Both the position numbers and the translations under genes were made by a program. Below the pieces are notes generated by a model that worked only from the letters and a program-made list of their open reading frames with translations, searched no databases and was not told the DNA's origin. This document shows positions 6,197-12,326 of a stretch of DNA of 15,111 nt, piece by piece. Location of the stretch: assembly GCA_025923175.1 (NCBI GenBank), contig JAICGL010000027.1, positions 1-15,111 on the forward strand, in the 5' to 3' direction. The number at the start of each line of letters is the position of its first letter. Positions within the stretch are counted from its first letter, which is position 1. Source of the DNA: Acidimicrobiia bacterium (GTDB lineage: Bacteria; Actinomycetota; Acidimicrobiia; IMCC26256; BP-133).

Positions 6197-6208
6197 GTCT
6201 TCAGCGCC
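6189..6208. terminator. perfect hairpin containing both convergent stop codons
   Basis: GGCGCTGA (6189-6196) and TCAGCGCC (6201-6208) are perfect 8-bp inverted arms around the loop GTCT. The TGA at the end of the left arm is the XdhC stop; the TCA at the start of the right arm is the stop of the minus-strand gene. There is no T run, so it may be a non-canonical terminator or an RNA-stabilising 3' end. Confidence 0.5.
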
Positions 6209-6899
6209 GCGCCGACGTCGTAACGGGGGGCTGCACCGACGACGGCTTGGGGCGCCGGCGGCGTTTGGCGAGGGTTTCCAGGGAGAGATGGGCAATGGTG
6301 GCGGACAGGGCGGCCCACATCGGGAGGAGGATGAGGAGGATCCCGAAGCGGCCGAGCCCGGTGCCGGCGTAGAGGTCGATGATCGCGTTGACGCTGAGAA
6401 TGCCCATCTTGCGCAGCACGAAGGCGGTGATCATCAGGCTGACCCCGAAGGCCGCCGCCCACACCGGGAAACGTATCCCCGCGGGGAGGGTGGGTGGGTC
6501 GGGCCGGCGGAGCTCCAACCGGCCGACCATCATGCGTCGCGGCGCTCCGGAGGCGTTCGCTCCGGCCGCAGGGCCAGGGGCGGCCGCCGGCAGTCGTGGA
6601 GCGAGGTCCGTCGGCGGGGCGCCGGCCGATGGCTCGGTCAGGGCACTCCCCCGCAGCCGGCCACGGCCGGCCAGCCGGACGTTCCGAGCGTCCCGTGTTC
6701 CGGCCCCCGCCGGTGCGTCTTCGGTCGGCGTCATACCCGGCGTCGCCGAGCGGGCCGTCGGCCGTCCTGACCAACCATCCGGCACGCTCAGCATCCGGTA
6801 GCAGCCGTAGCAGCGGAACGTGGCGTCGCCCCTGGCGATCTCGGGCAGCCCCGCCGGGTGGACATGTCCGCAGCCGGGACACTGGAGGCCTGACGCCAT
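6201..6899 (-). CDS. zinc-ribbon membrane protein of unknown function
   Basis: A 232-residue protein. The N-terminus is a zinc ribbon with C7-P-G-C10 and C30-Y-G-C33. A long Pro/Ala/Gly-rich disordered stretch (about 45-125) leads to two probable membrane helices, about 145-163 and 183-206, and a basic tail (KRRRRPKP) that should face the cytoplasm by the positive-inside rule. I do not recognise a named family. The ATG shares its A with the last base of trpD's TGA (position 6899), so translation is coupled to trpD. No tryptophan link is evident in the sequence; the pairing may be only positional. Confidence 0.78.
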   Translation of the reverse strand: MASGLQCPGCGHVHPAGLPEIARGDATFRCYGCYRMLSVPDGWSGRPTARSATPGMTPTEDAPAGAGTRDARNVRLAGRGRLRGSALTEPSAGAPPTDLAPRLPAAAPGPAAGANASGAPRRMMVGRLELRRPDPPTLPAGIRFPVWAAAFGVSLMITAFVLRKMGILSVNAIIDLYAGTGLGRFGILLILLPMWAALSATIAHLSLETLAKRRRRPKPSSVQPPVTTSARR

Positions 6900-7954
6900 C
6901 AGCCGGCGGCCTCGGCTTCGGCGGCTTCGCGGCTCACCTTGATCAGGCCGTCGAGGGCGGCCGCGGCCCGTCCGGCGTCGAGGGATTCCGACGCCGCTTC
7001 GATTCCGGCGGCGAGGTCGGTGACGGTTCCGGCGGCAAGGAGGGCGGCGGCCGAGTTGAGGACGACGATGTCGCGGTGCGGGCCGGTCTTGCCTTCGAGG
7101 ACCGCCCGGGCGAGCCGGGCATTGGCCGCGGGGTCACCGCCGACGAGATCCTCGGGGACAGCCAGCGGGATGCCCAGCTCGGTGGGATCGAGGTTGGAGA
7201 AGTGGATCTCGCCGTCGGCGATCTCCCAGACGGCGGAGGTCGTCGTGGTCGTCAGCTCGTCGAGCCCGTCGTGGCCGAAGAAGACCAGCGCCCGCTCGGT
7301 GCCGAGCTCCAGCAGGGTGGCGACCATCCGCTCAGCCATGGCGGCGTCGCCCACACCGATCGTCTGGCGGCGGGCGCCGGCGGGGTTGGCCAGCGGCCCG
7401 AGGAAGTTGAAGGTCGTCGGCACGCCAAGTTCCCGGCGGACGGGCCCGGCATGGCGCAGTGCCTTGTGATAGCGGGGGGCGAAGCAGAAGCCGATTCCCA
7501 CTTCGTCGATGCAACGAGCCACTCCGGCCGGGCCGAGTTCGACGTGCACGCCGAGCGTTTCCAGCAGGTCGGCGGAGCCGCAGGCTGAGGTCGCCGACCG
7601 GTTGCCGTGCTTGGCCACGCGGGCGCCGGCGCCCGCTGCCACGAAGGCGGCCAGCGTCGACACGTTGATGCTGCACGAGCGGTCGCCCCCGGTCCCGCAG
7701 GTGTCGAGCAGCGGCCCGGCGACCTCGACCCGTTCGGCATAGGCCAGCATCGTGCGGACGAGGGCGGCCATCTCGGCCGGCGTCTCGCCTTTGGCGCGCA
7801 GGGCGATGGCGAAGCCGGCGATCTGCGACGCCGCGGCCCGTCCTTCGAGGATTGTGGAGAGGGCGGCACCTGCCTCGTCGGCGGTGAGCTCCTCCCCCTG
7901 CATGAGCTTGGTCAGCAGCGGCGGCCAGAAGGGCGTGTCGGCATCGGTTGACAT
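6899..7954 (-). CDS. trpD: anthranilate phosphoribosyltransferase
   Basis: A 351-residue enzyme of tryptophan synthesis that transfers the phosphoribosyl group of PRPP to anthranilate. Family motifs are all present: the PRPP-binding DTCGTGGD (84-91), INVST (96-100), AKHGNRS (114-120) with ACGSADLLE, the anthranilate-site region APRYHKALRHAGPVRRELG (159-177), FNFLGPLANPA (182-192), and the magnesium-binding LDELT (231-235). The length is normal. The ATG at 7954 is preferred over the in-frame GTG at 7975 because the upstream seven residues are unlike the family and overlap a TACGCT element 9 bases before the ATG. No other trp gene is nearby. It is followed by the coupled zinc-ribbon membrane protein gene and preceded, 90 bases upstream, by the whiB-like gene in the same direction. 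Confidence 0.96.
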   Translation of the reverse strand: MSTDADTPFWPPLLTKLMQGEELTADEAGAALSTILEGRAAASQIAGFAIALRAKGETPAEMAALVRTMLAYAERVEVAGPLLDTCGTGGDRSCSINVSTLAAFVAAGAGARVAKHGNRSATSACGSADLLETLGVHVELGPAGVARCIDEVGIGFCFAPRYHKALRHAGPVRRELGVPTTFNFLGPLANPAGARRQTIGVGDAAMAERMVATLLELGTERALVFFGHDGLDELTTTTTSAVWEIADGEIHFSNLDPTELGIPLAVPEDLVGGDPAANARLARAVLEGKTGPHRDIVVLNSAAALLAAGTVTDLAAGIEAASESLDAGRAAAALDGLIKVSREAAEAEAAG

Positions 7955-7963
7955 CGGATGTCG

Positions 7964-7969
7964 AGCGTA
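7964..7969 (-). promoter_or_regulatory. candidate -10 element (TACGCT) for near-leaderless trpD
   Basis: Minus-strand TACGCT (7969-7964) ends 9 bases before the trpD ATG, so the message would have a leader of only about 0-3 bases. No ribosome site precedes the ATG. No good -35 box is visible at the usual distance. No leader peptide or attenuator is seen in the 90 bases between whiB-like and trpD. Confidence 0.4.
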
Positions 7970-8044
7970 CGCCACCCGAGGCTCAAAACCGGTGCAAAAC
8001 GTCGAGAGCCCCTTACGAATCGCGGAGGGGCGACGCAGCGCAGG

Positions 8045-8329
8045 TCAGGCGGAGCGGCGCCGCTGGCGCAGAACCCGGCGGCGCTCCCGCTCGGTGAGGC
8101 CGCCCCACACTCCGTGCTTTTCGCGGTTGGCGAGGGCGAACTCCAGGCAGGGCTTCCGGACGGCGCACAAACTGCAGATCGTCTTCGCTTCCTCGGCGAG
8201 GCTGTCGTCGTCGGAGTCGGGATAAAAGACCATGGTGTCGCTGCCCTTGCAGAGACCGATCGTTCGCCACTTCATTCCGGAGGGCCCACCCGCAGTCTTG
8301 GTCCGACTCCGCTCCAACACCGTGCTCAT
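8045..8329 (-). CDS. WhiB-family iron-sulfur transcriptional regulator
   Basis: A 94-residue Wbl protein, a family limited to Actinomycetota and their phages, that binds a [4Fe-4S] cluster sensitive to oxygen and nitric oxide and acts with the sigma factor. The four cluster cysteines are C27, C52, C55 and C61 (LCKGSD then CSLCAVRKPC). The turn GVWGGLTERERRR (73-85) and basic C-terminus (RVLRQRRRSA) form the usual DNA or sigma-contact region. The ATG at 8329 is preferred, with GGGGAG about 11 bases upstream; an in-frame GTG at 8356 is possible. I cannot assign it to a specific WhiB class. A minus-strand TTGACA (8417-8412) lies upstream, but no matching -10 was found. It is divergent from glpD. 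Confidence 0.93.
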   Translation of the reverse strand: MSTVLERSRTKTAGGPSGMKWRTIGLCKGSDTMVFYPDSDDDSLAEEAKTICSLCAVRKPCLEFALANREKHGVWGGLTERERRRVLRQRRRSA

Positions 8330-8479
8330 GACGACAGCATCTCCCCGCGCTGGCACCGACAGAAACTCATCAGGGGCCTATTCCCAGTCGCGTCGCCAGC
8401 TATGCCCCGAATGTCAAAGTTCGTTCATTCGAAGCGGGTCGGCAGTGATCGCCCGACGGGTCACTAGCATGCGGCTCCG
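8330..8479. other. divergent intergenic region between whiB-like gene and glpD operon
   Basis: These 150 bases contain the controls for both directions. On minus there is a perfect TTGACA at 8417-8412. On plus, CGGGTC is repeated at 8435-8440 and 8457-8462, a 22-base period equal to about two helical turns and just upstream of the glpD -10 candidate. TTCGTTCATTCGAA (8420-8433) has partial symmetry. These could be regulator sites for the operon, but no known operator is recognised. Confidence 0.35.
8465..8470 (+). promoter_or_regulatory. candidate -10 element (TAGCAT) for the glpD operon
   Basis: TAGCAT fits TANNNT and ends 9 bases before the glpD GTG at 8480. Initiation would give a leader of only 0-3 bases. 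No Shine-Dalgarno sequence lies before the GTG. The -35 region is not recognisable. Confidence 0.4.
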
Positions 8480-10321
8480 GTGGACTTTGACGCCCGGCAG
8501 CGGGAGCAGTACCTGGAGCGGCTCGCCTCGGAGCCCTTCGATCTGCTCGTCATCGGCGGGGGCATCACCGGGGCCGGTGTGGCGCTCGACGCCGCCGGGC
8601 GGGGGCTGCGCACCGCCCTGGTCGAGCGGGGCGACTTCGCCGCCGGTACGTCGTCGCGTTCTTCCAAACTCGTCCATGGCGGCCTGCGGTACCTCCAGCA
8701 GAAGGAGTTCCGCCTCGTCTACGAGGCGCTGGCCGAGCGCCAGCGGCTCCTCCGCCTCGCCCCCCACCTGGTCAAGCCACTCCCCTTCCTGATTCCGGTG
8801 TTCGCCTCCGGCGTGGCCGGTCAGGCCCGGGCCCGGGCTTACGCCCGGGGAGTCGGCACGGCGCTGTGGATGTACGACGCAACGGGCGGCGCCCGGATCG
8901 GCAAGCTGCACCAGCGGCTGTCGAAGCGGGAGGCCCTCGAGCTGATGCCCGACCTCGACGGTCGACGGCTGGCGGCCGGGTTCCTCTACTACGACGCCCG
9001 GGTCGACGACGCCCGCCTCACGCTGAGCGTGGTGAAGACCGCCGCCTCGCTCGGGGCGGTGACCGTCAACCGGGTGGAGGCCACCGGCCTGTTGCGGGAC
9101 GGGAGCCAGGTCAGCGGCGCCGTCCTCACCGATCGCCTGACCGGCCGGCCGATCGAGGCGAAGGCCGGCGTGGTGGTCAATGCCGCCGGTGTCTGGGCCG
9201 ACGAGCTCCGGGCACTGGACGAGGGCACCAACCCCCGGTCGATTCGCCCGGCCAAGGGCGTCCACATCACACTGCCGGCGGGGCGGCCGGCCCTCGACAT
9301 CGCCGCCGTCCTGTCGGTGCCCGGCGACCGGCGGTCGGTGTTCGTCATCCCCTGGGGCGATCGGATCTATGTCGGCACGACCGACACCGACTACGACGGC
9401 CCGCTCGAGGATCCCCAGTGCACGGCCGCCGACATCGATTACCTGCTCGGCGCGCTCAACTCCTGGATCACCAGGCCAATCGGGCGCCAGGAGGTGCTCA
9501 GCAGCTGGGCGGGCCTGCGGCCACTGGTCGGAGGGACGGGCCACGACGGCGAGGCGTCCCCCGGGGGTTCGGGGGTGTCCCCCGGAAAGACAGCGAAGAC
9601 CGCGGACCTGTCGCGGCGCCACTCGGTCCGGGTGGCCCCGAGCGGGCTCGTCACGATCGTCGGCGGCAAGCTCACCACCTACCGGGCCATGGCCGAGGAC
9701 ACGGTCGACGAGGCGGTCGGCGTCATGCGCAACAACCGATCCGCGTCGTCCGGCGACCGGAAGGCCCGTGTCCGGGTCCCCGACTCCCGGACGGGGTCGA
9801 CTCCGCTGTTCGGTGCCGAGGGCTACGAGGAGCTGACCCAGGACGGCGCGGCGGAGCGGCTCGGCCTGCCGGCCGACGTCGTGGCCCACCTCGCCGGCCG
9901 GTTCGGCGGTCACGCCCAGGCGGTGGCGGCGATGGTGCGGGACCGGCCGGAGATCGGTGAGCGCCTCGTCCCCGGCCTCCCCTATCTCAAGGCCGAGGCG
10001 GTCTACGCCGTCCGCTACGAGATGGCCCTGACGCTGGAGGACGTCCTCTCCCGCCGCACGCGGGCCCTCCTCCTCGACGCCGCCGCCACAGCCGGCGCCG
10101 CTCCGTCCGTGGCAGAGCTGATCGGCGCGGAGCTGGGCTGGAGCGACGAGGAGCGGAGCCGGCAGGTCGACGCCTTCCTTGCCCTGGTGGAGCGGCAGCG
10201 GCGAGCGGCAGACCCGGCTGAGGACGCCGTCGAGGCCCGCCTGCTCCACCCCTCCGGCACCGGAGGTTCGGGCGGAGACCCCGGGCTGGTCCCGCCGGCG
10301 CCCGGCCCCGACACCGTATGA
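8480..10321 (+). CDS. glpD: FAD-dependent glycerol-3-phosphate dehydrogenase
   Basis: A 613-residue flavoprotein that oxidises sn-glycerol 3-phosphate to DHAP and passes electrons to the quinone pool at the inner membrane face. The FAD-binding dinucleotide motif is VIGGGITGAGVALDAAGRG (24-42), followed by GTSSRSSKLVHGGLRYL (56-72), VVNAAGVWAD (232-241), PWGDRIYVGTTDTDYDG (291-307) and the C-terminal VTIVGGKLTTYRAMAEDT (391-408). A DAO_C-type helical domain occupies about 460-575. Two stretches look added relative to relatives: about 352-370, encoded by a GC palindrome, and a Gly/Pro-rich tail after 578. The GTG start has no ribosome site but has TAGCAT 9 bases upstream. The stop overlaps the next gene's ATG (ATGA, 10318-10321). 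First gene of a four-gene operon. Confidence 0.95.
   Translation: MDFDARQREQYLERLASEPFDLLVIGGGITGAGVALDAAGRGLRTALVERGDFAAGTSSRSSKLVHGGLRYLQQKEFRLVYEALAERQRLLRLAPHLVKPLPFLIPVFASGVAGQARARAYARGVGTALWMYDATGGARIGKLHQRLSKREALELMPDLDGRRLAAGFLYYDARVDDARLTLSVVKTAASLGAVTVNRVEATGLLRDGSQVSGAVLTDRLTGRPIEAKAGVVVNAAGVWADELRALDEGTNPRSIRPAKGVHITLPAGRPALDIAAVLSVPGDRRSVFVIPWGDRIYVGTTDTDYDGPLEDPQCTAADIDYLLGALNSWITRPIGRQEVLSSWAGLRPLVGGTGHDGEASPGGSGVSPGKTAKTADLSRRHSVRVAPSGLVTIVGGKLTTYRAMAEDTVDEAVGVMRNNRSASSGDRKARVRVPDSRTGSTPLFGAEGYEELTQDGAAERLGLPADVVAHLAGRFGGHAQAVAAMVRDRPEIGERLVPGLPYLKAEAVYAVRYEMALTLEDVLSRRTRALLLDAAATAGAAPSVAELIGAELGWSDEERSRQVDAFLALVERQRRAADPAEDAVEARLLHPSGTGGSGGDPGLVPPAPGPDTV
9556..9586. repeat. 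GC palindrome cluster read in frame within glpD
   Basis: CCCCCGGGGG (9558-9567) is a perfect palindrome, followed by the hairpin GGGGG-TGT-CCCCC (9571-9583). GTCCCCCGG occurs twice as a direct repeat (9556-9564 and 9577-9585). It encodes ASPGGSGVSPG, a flexible loop inside a conserved part of GlpD, and looks like an inserted palindromic element that kept the frame. Confidence 0.6.
10251..10275. repeat. inverted repeat in the glpD 3' tail, related to the internal palindrome
   Basis: CCTCCGG (10251-10257) and CCGGAGG (10260-10266) are perfect 7-bp arms around CA. The following GGTTCGGGCGGAG resembles GGTTCGGGGGTG of the 9556-9586 element and is read in the same frame (GGSG in both). It lies about 50 bases before the AGPS-like start. 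Confidence 0.4.
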
Positions 10322-11862
10322 CGACGGGTGCGGGTGCCGCTCCTCGCCGGATCCGTTTTCCCGTCGACCTGCCGGAGGGTCCCCGGACGGTGCGGCTCGA
10401 CCTCGCTACCCGGCCCGTCCCGGACGCCTTTCTCACCGCGCTGGCCGCTCACCTCGGGCCCGAGGGAGTCGTGGTTGGCGACGACGTCCTCGACGAGGCC
10501 GGGCGCGACTGGTGGCCGCTCACGGCGGTGTGGGCGACGCAGGGCCGAGTTCCGGCCCGGCCGGGGGCGGTGGCCCGGCCGGTCGACACCGACGGCGTGG
10601 AGGCCACGGTCCGGCTCGCCGCCGAGCACGGCGTTCCGCTCACCCCCGCGGCGGGCCGTTCGGGGGTCTGCGGCGGCGCCGTCCCCGTCGCCGGGGGTGT
10701 TGCCCTCGACCTGACCGGCCTGTCCGGCATCGTCGACGTCGATGACACGTCGCTGCGCCTGCGGGTTCTACCGGGCACGTTCGGCGACGACCTCGAGCGC
10801 GACCTGGCGGCGCAGGGCGTCACGCTCGGGCACTGGCCGCAGTCGATGGCCATCTCGACCGTCGGCGGGTGGCTCGCCTGCCGAGGTGCCGGTCAGTACT
10901 CCACCCGATACGGGAAGATCGAGGACATGGTGATCGGGCTCGAGGTGGTGGACGGGCGGGGCCGGCGGTTCCGCACCGGCGGCCACCCCCGGGCGGCGAC
11001 GGGGCCCGACCTCAGCCAGGTGTTCGTCGGCAGCGAAGGCACCCTCGGGGTCATCACCGAGGCGACGCTGCGGGTGCGGCCCCGCCCGGCGGGGAGCGGC
11101 TGGGCCGCCTACCGCTTCGACCGGTTCGCCGACGGACTCGACGTGTGCCGCCGGGTGCTGCGGCGCGGGGCCACCCCGGCCGTCCTCCGTCTCTACGACG
11201 AGGCCGAGTCGACCCGGCAGTTCTCCGGGGCCGGGTTCGAAGGCGGTGGTTGCCTGCTGCTCGTCCTCGACGAGGGCGACCCGGAGGCGATCGACTGGAC
11301 TTTGGCGCTCGTCGACCAGGAAAGCCGCCGCACCCCCGGGGTCGCCGGTCAGGACCGGCGCCTGGTGGGTCACTGGCTGGAGCACCGCAACGACGTCTCC
11401 GCCCTGGGGAACGTCGTCCAGGCCGGCCTGGTGGTCGACACGATCGAGGTGGCCGGTGCGTGGTCGATCCTCCCCCGGCTCTACGGCGAGGTGACAAGCG
11501 CGATCGGTGCGGTGCCCGGCACGTTGGCTGCCACCGCCCACTGCTCCCACGCCTATCTCGACGGCGGCTGCCTGTACTTCACCTTCGCCGGTGCGCCCGG
11601 CGCGGACCCGTCGGACAAGGACCGGTACTACCGGGCAGCGTTCGGCGCCGCCATGGACGCCACCCTCGCCGCCGGCGGTGCGATCAGCCACCACCACGGG
11701 ATCGGGCTGCTGCGGGCTCCATGGATGGAAGCGGCGCTGGGCGAGGAAGCCTTCGCCGTGCTGGCCGATCTCAAGGCGGCGCTCGACCCGGCCGGGGTCT
11801 TGAATCCGGGCAAGCTCGGGCTGCCGTCGCCGTTCACACCCGAAGGGTGGGCGTGGTCGTGA
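10318..11862 (+). CDS. FAD-binding oxidoreductase, alkyl-DHAP synthase (AGPS)-like
   Basis: A 514-residue flavoprotein of the VAO/PCMH superfamily. The FAD domain (about 78-256) has TPAAGRSGVCGGAVP (109-123) and the AGPS-type stretch GHWPQSMAISTVGGWLACRG (171-190) followed by STRYGKIEDMV, then VGSEGTLGVITEATLRVRP (237-255). The C-terminal domain carries SHAYLDGGCLYFTF (410-423), the region of the catalytic Tyr in AGPS, and SHHHGIG (457-463), the family's triple-His motif. Eukaryotic AGPS swaps the acyl chain of acyl-DHAP for a fatty alcohol, the first ether-lipid step. Bacterial relatives are mostly uncharacterised and often annotated as glycolate-oxidase-like. Overlap with glpD, whose product is DHAP, supports a DHAP-linked substrate but does not prove it. 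Its stop overlaps the next gene's GTG by 4 bases. Confidence 0.88.
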   Translation: MTTGAGAAPRRIRFPVDLPEGPRTVRLDLATRPVPDAFLTALAAHLGPEGVVVGDDVLDEAGRDWWPLTAVWATQGRVPARPGAVARPVDTDGVEATVRLAAEHGVPLTPAAGRSGVCGGAVPVAGGVALDLTGLSGIVDVDDTSLRLRVLPGTFGDDLERDLAAQGVTLGHWPQSMAISTVGGWLACRGAGQYSTRYGKIEDMVIGLEVVDGRGRRFRTGGHPRAATGPDLSQVFVGSEGTLGVITEATLRVRPRPAGSGWAAYRFDRFADGLDVCRRVLRRGATPAVLRLYDEAESTRQFSGAGFEGGGCLLLVLDEGDPEAIDWTLALVDQESRRTPGVAGQDRRLVGHWLEHRNDVSALGNVVQAGLVVDTIEVAGAWSILPRLYGEVTSAIGAVPGTLAATAHCSHAYLDGGCLYFTFAGAPGADPSDKDRYYRAAFGAAMDATLAAGGAISHHHGIGLLRAPWMEAALGEEAFAVLADLKAALDPAGVLNPGKLGLPSPFTPEGWAWS

Positions 11863-12326
11863 GCCGATCGAGATCCCGGTCGCCCGGATCCCGGTGGTAC
11901 AGCCCGGCCACCGAGGTCGACCGGCGGGCGCTCACCCGCGGCGCGTTGTGGGGCCTGGCGGTCATCGCCCCCGTCAGCATCGGGGTTGAGGTGCTCGACG
12001 CCGTCGACCTGCTGGGCAAGGGCCCGGTGGTCTTCATTCCCGCAGTCGCCATCATCGGCGCCTTCTTCCTGGCCGGGTTCAAAGCCGCCCGCGCCGCTGA
12101 GACATCGCCATACACCCACGGGGCCCTGGCCAGCCTGGGCTCGTTCACCGCTTGGCTCACACTGCGGATGGCCACCCACCTCGTGCTGGGTGAACGGCTG
12201 CTGGGCAAGGAGGGCGACACCACCCTCACCATCGTGGCGACGGTGGCGACCGTGGCGCTGCTGTCGATGTCGGGGGGCATCCTCGGCGCGCTGGTGGCGG
12301 CCTGGAACGAGGGGCGTTCGCAATGA
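11859..12326 (+). CDS. small four-helix membrane protein of unknown function
   Basis: A 155-residue protein with a basic Arg/Ser-rich N-terminus (MSRSRSRSPGSR), which predicts a cytoplasmic end. Probable membrane helices lie at about 28-46, 56-75, 86-106 and 122-147, with a short polar tail. The segment ATHLVLGERLLGKEGD (105-120) is the main extramembrane loop. I do not recognise a family; it is not a GlpF-type aquaporin, which is larger and carries two NPA motifs absent here. The GTG at 11859 is chosen because it overlaps the AGPS-like stop (GTGA); GTG at 11853 is also in frame. It overlaps the kinase start by ATGA (12323-12326). Its place inside a coupled operon suggests a partner role in uptake, anchoring or lipid handling, which is inference. 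Confidence 0.82.
   Translation: MSRSRSRSPGSRWYSPATEVDRRALTRGALWGLAVIAPVSIGVEVLDAVDLLGKGPVVFIPAVAIIGAFFLAGFKAARAAETSPYTHGALASLGSFTAWLTLRMATHLVLGERLLGKEGDTTLTIVATVATVALLSMSGGILGALVAAWNEGRSQ

Noticed and set aside
8414..10249. Minus-strand open frame of 611 residues across glpD
   Set aside because: It is a shadow of glpD caused by high GC at third positions; it has no recognisable domain, and glpD motifs on plus are unambiguous.
10869..11858. Upstream extension of the 4-TM protein frame
   Set aside because: This part overlaps the AGPS-like gene in another frame and is Arg/Gly/Pro-rich. The membrane protein plausibly starts at the GTG overlapping the AGPS-like stop.
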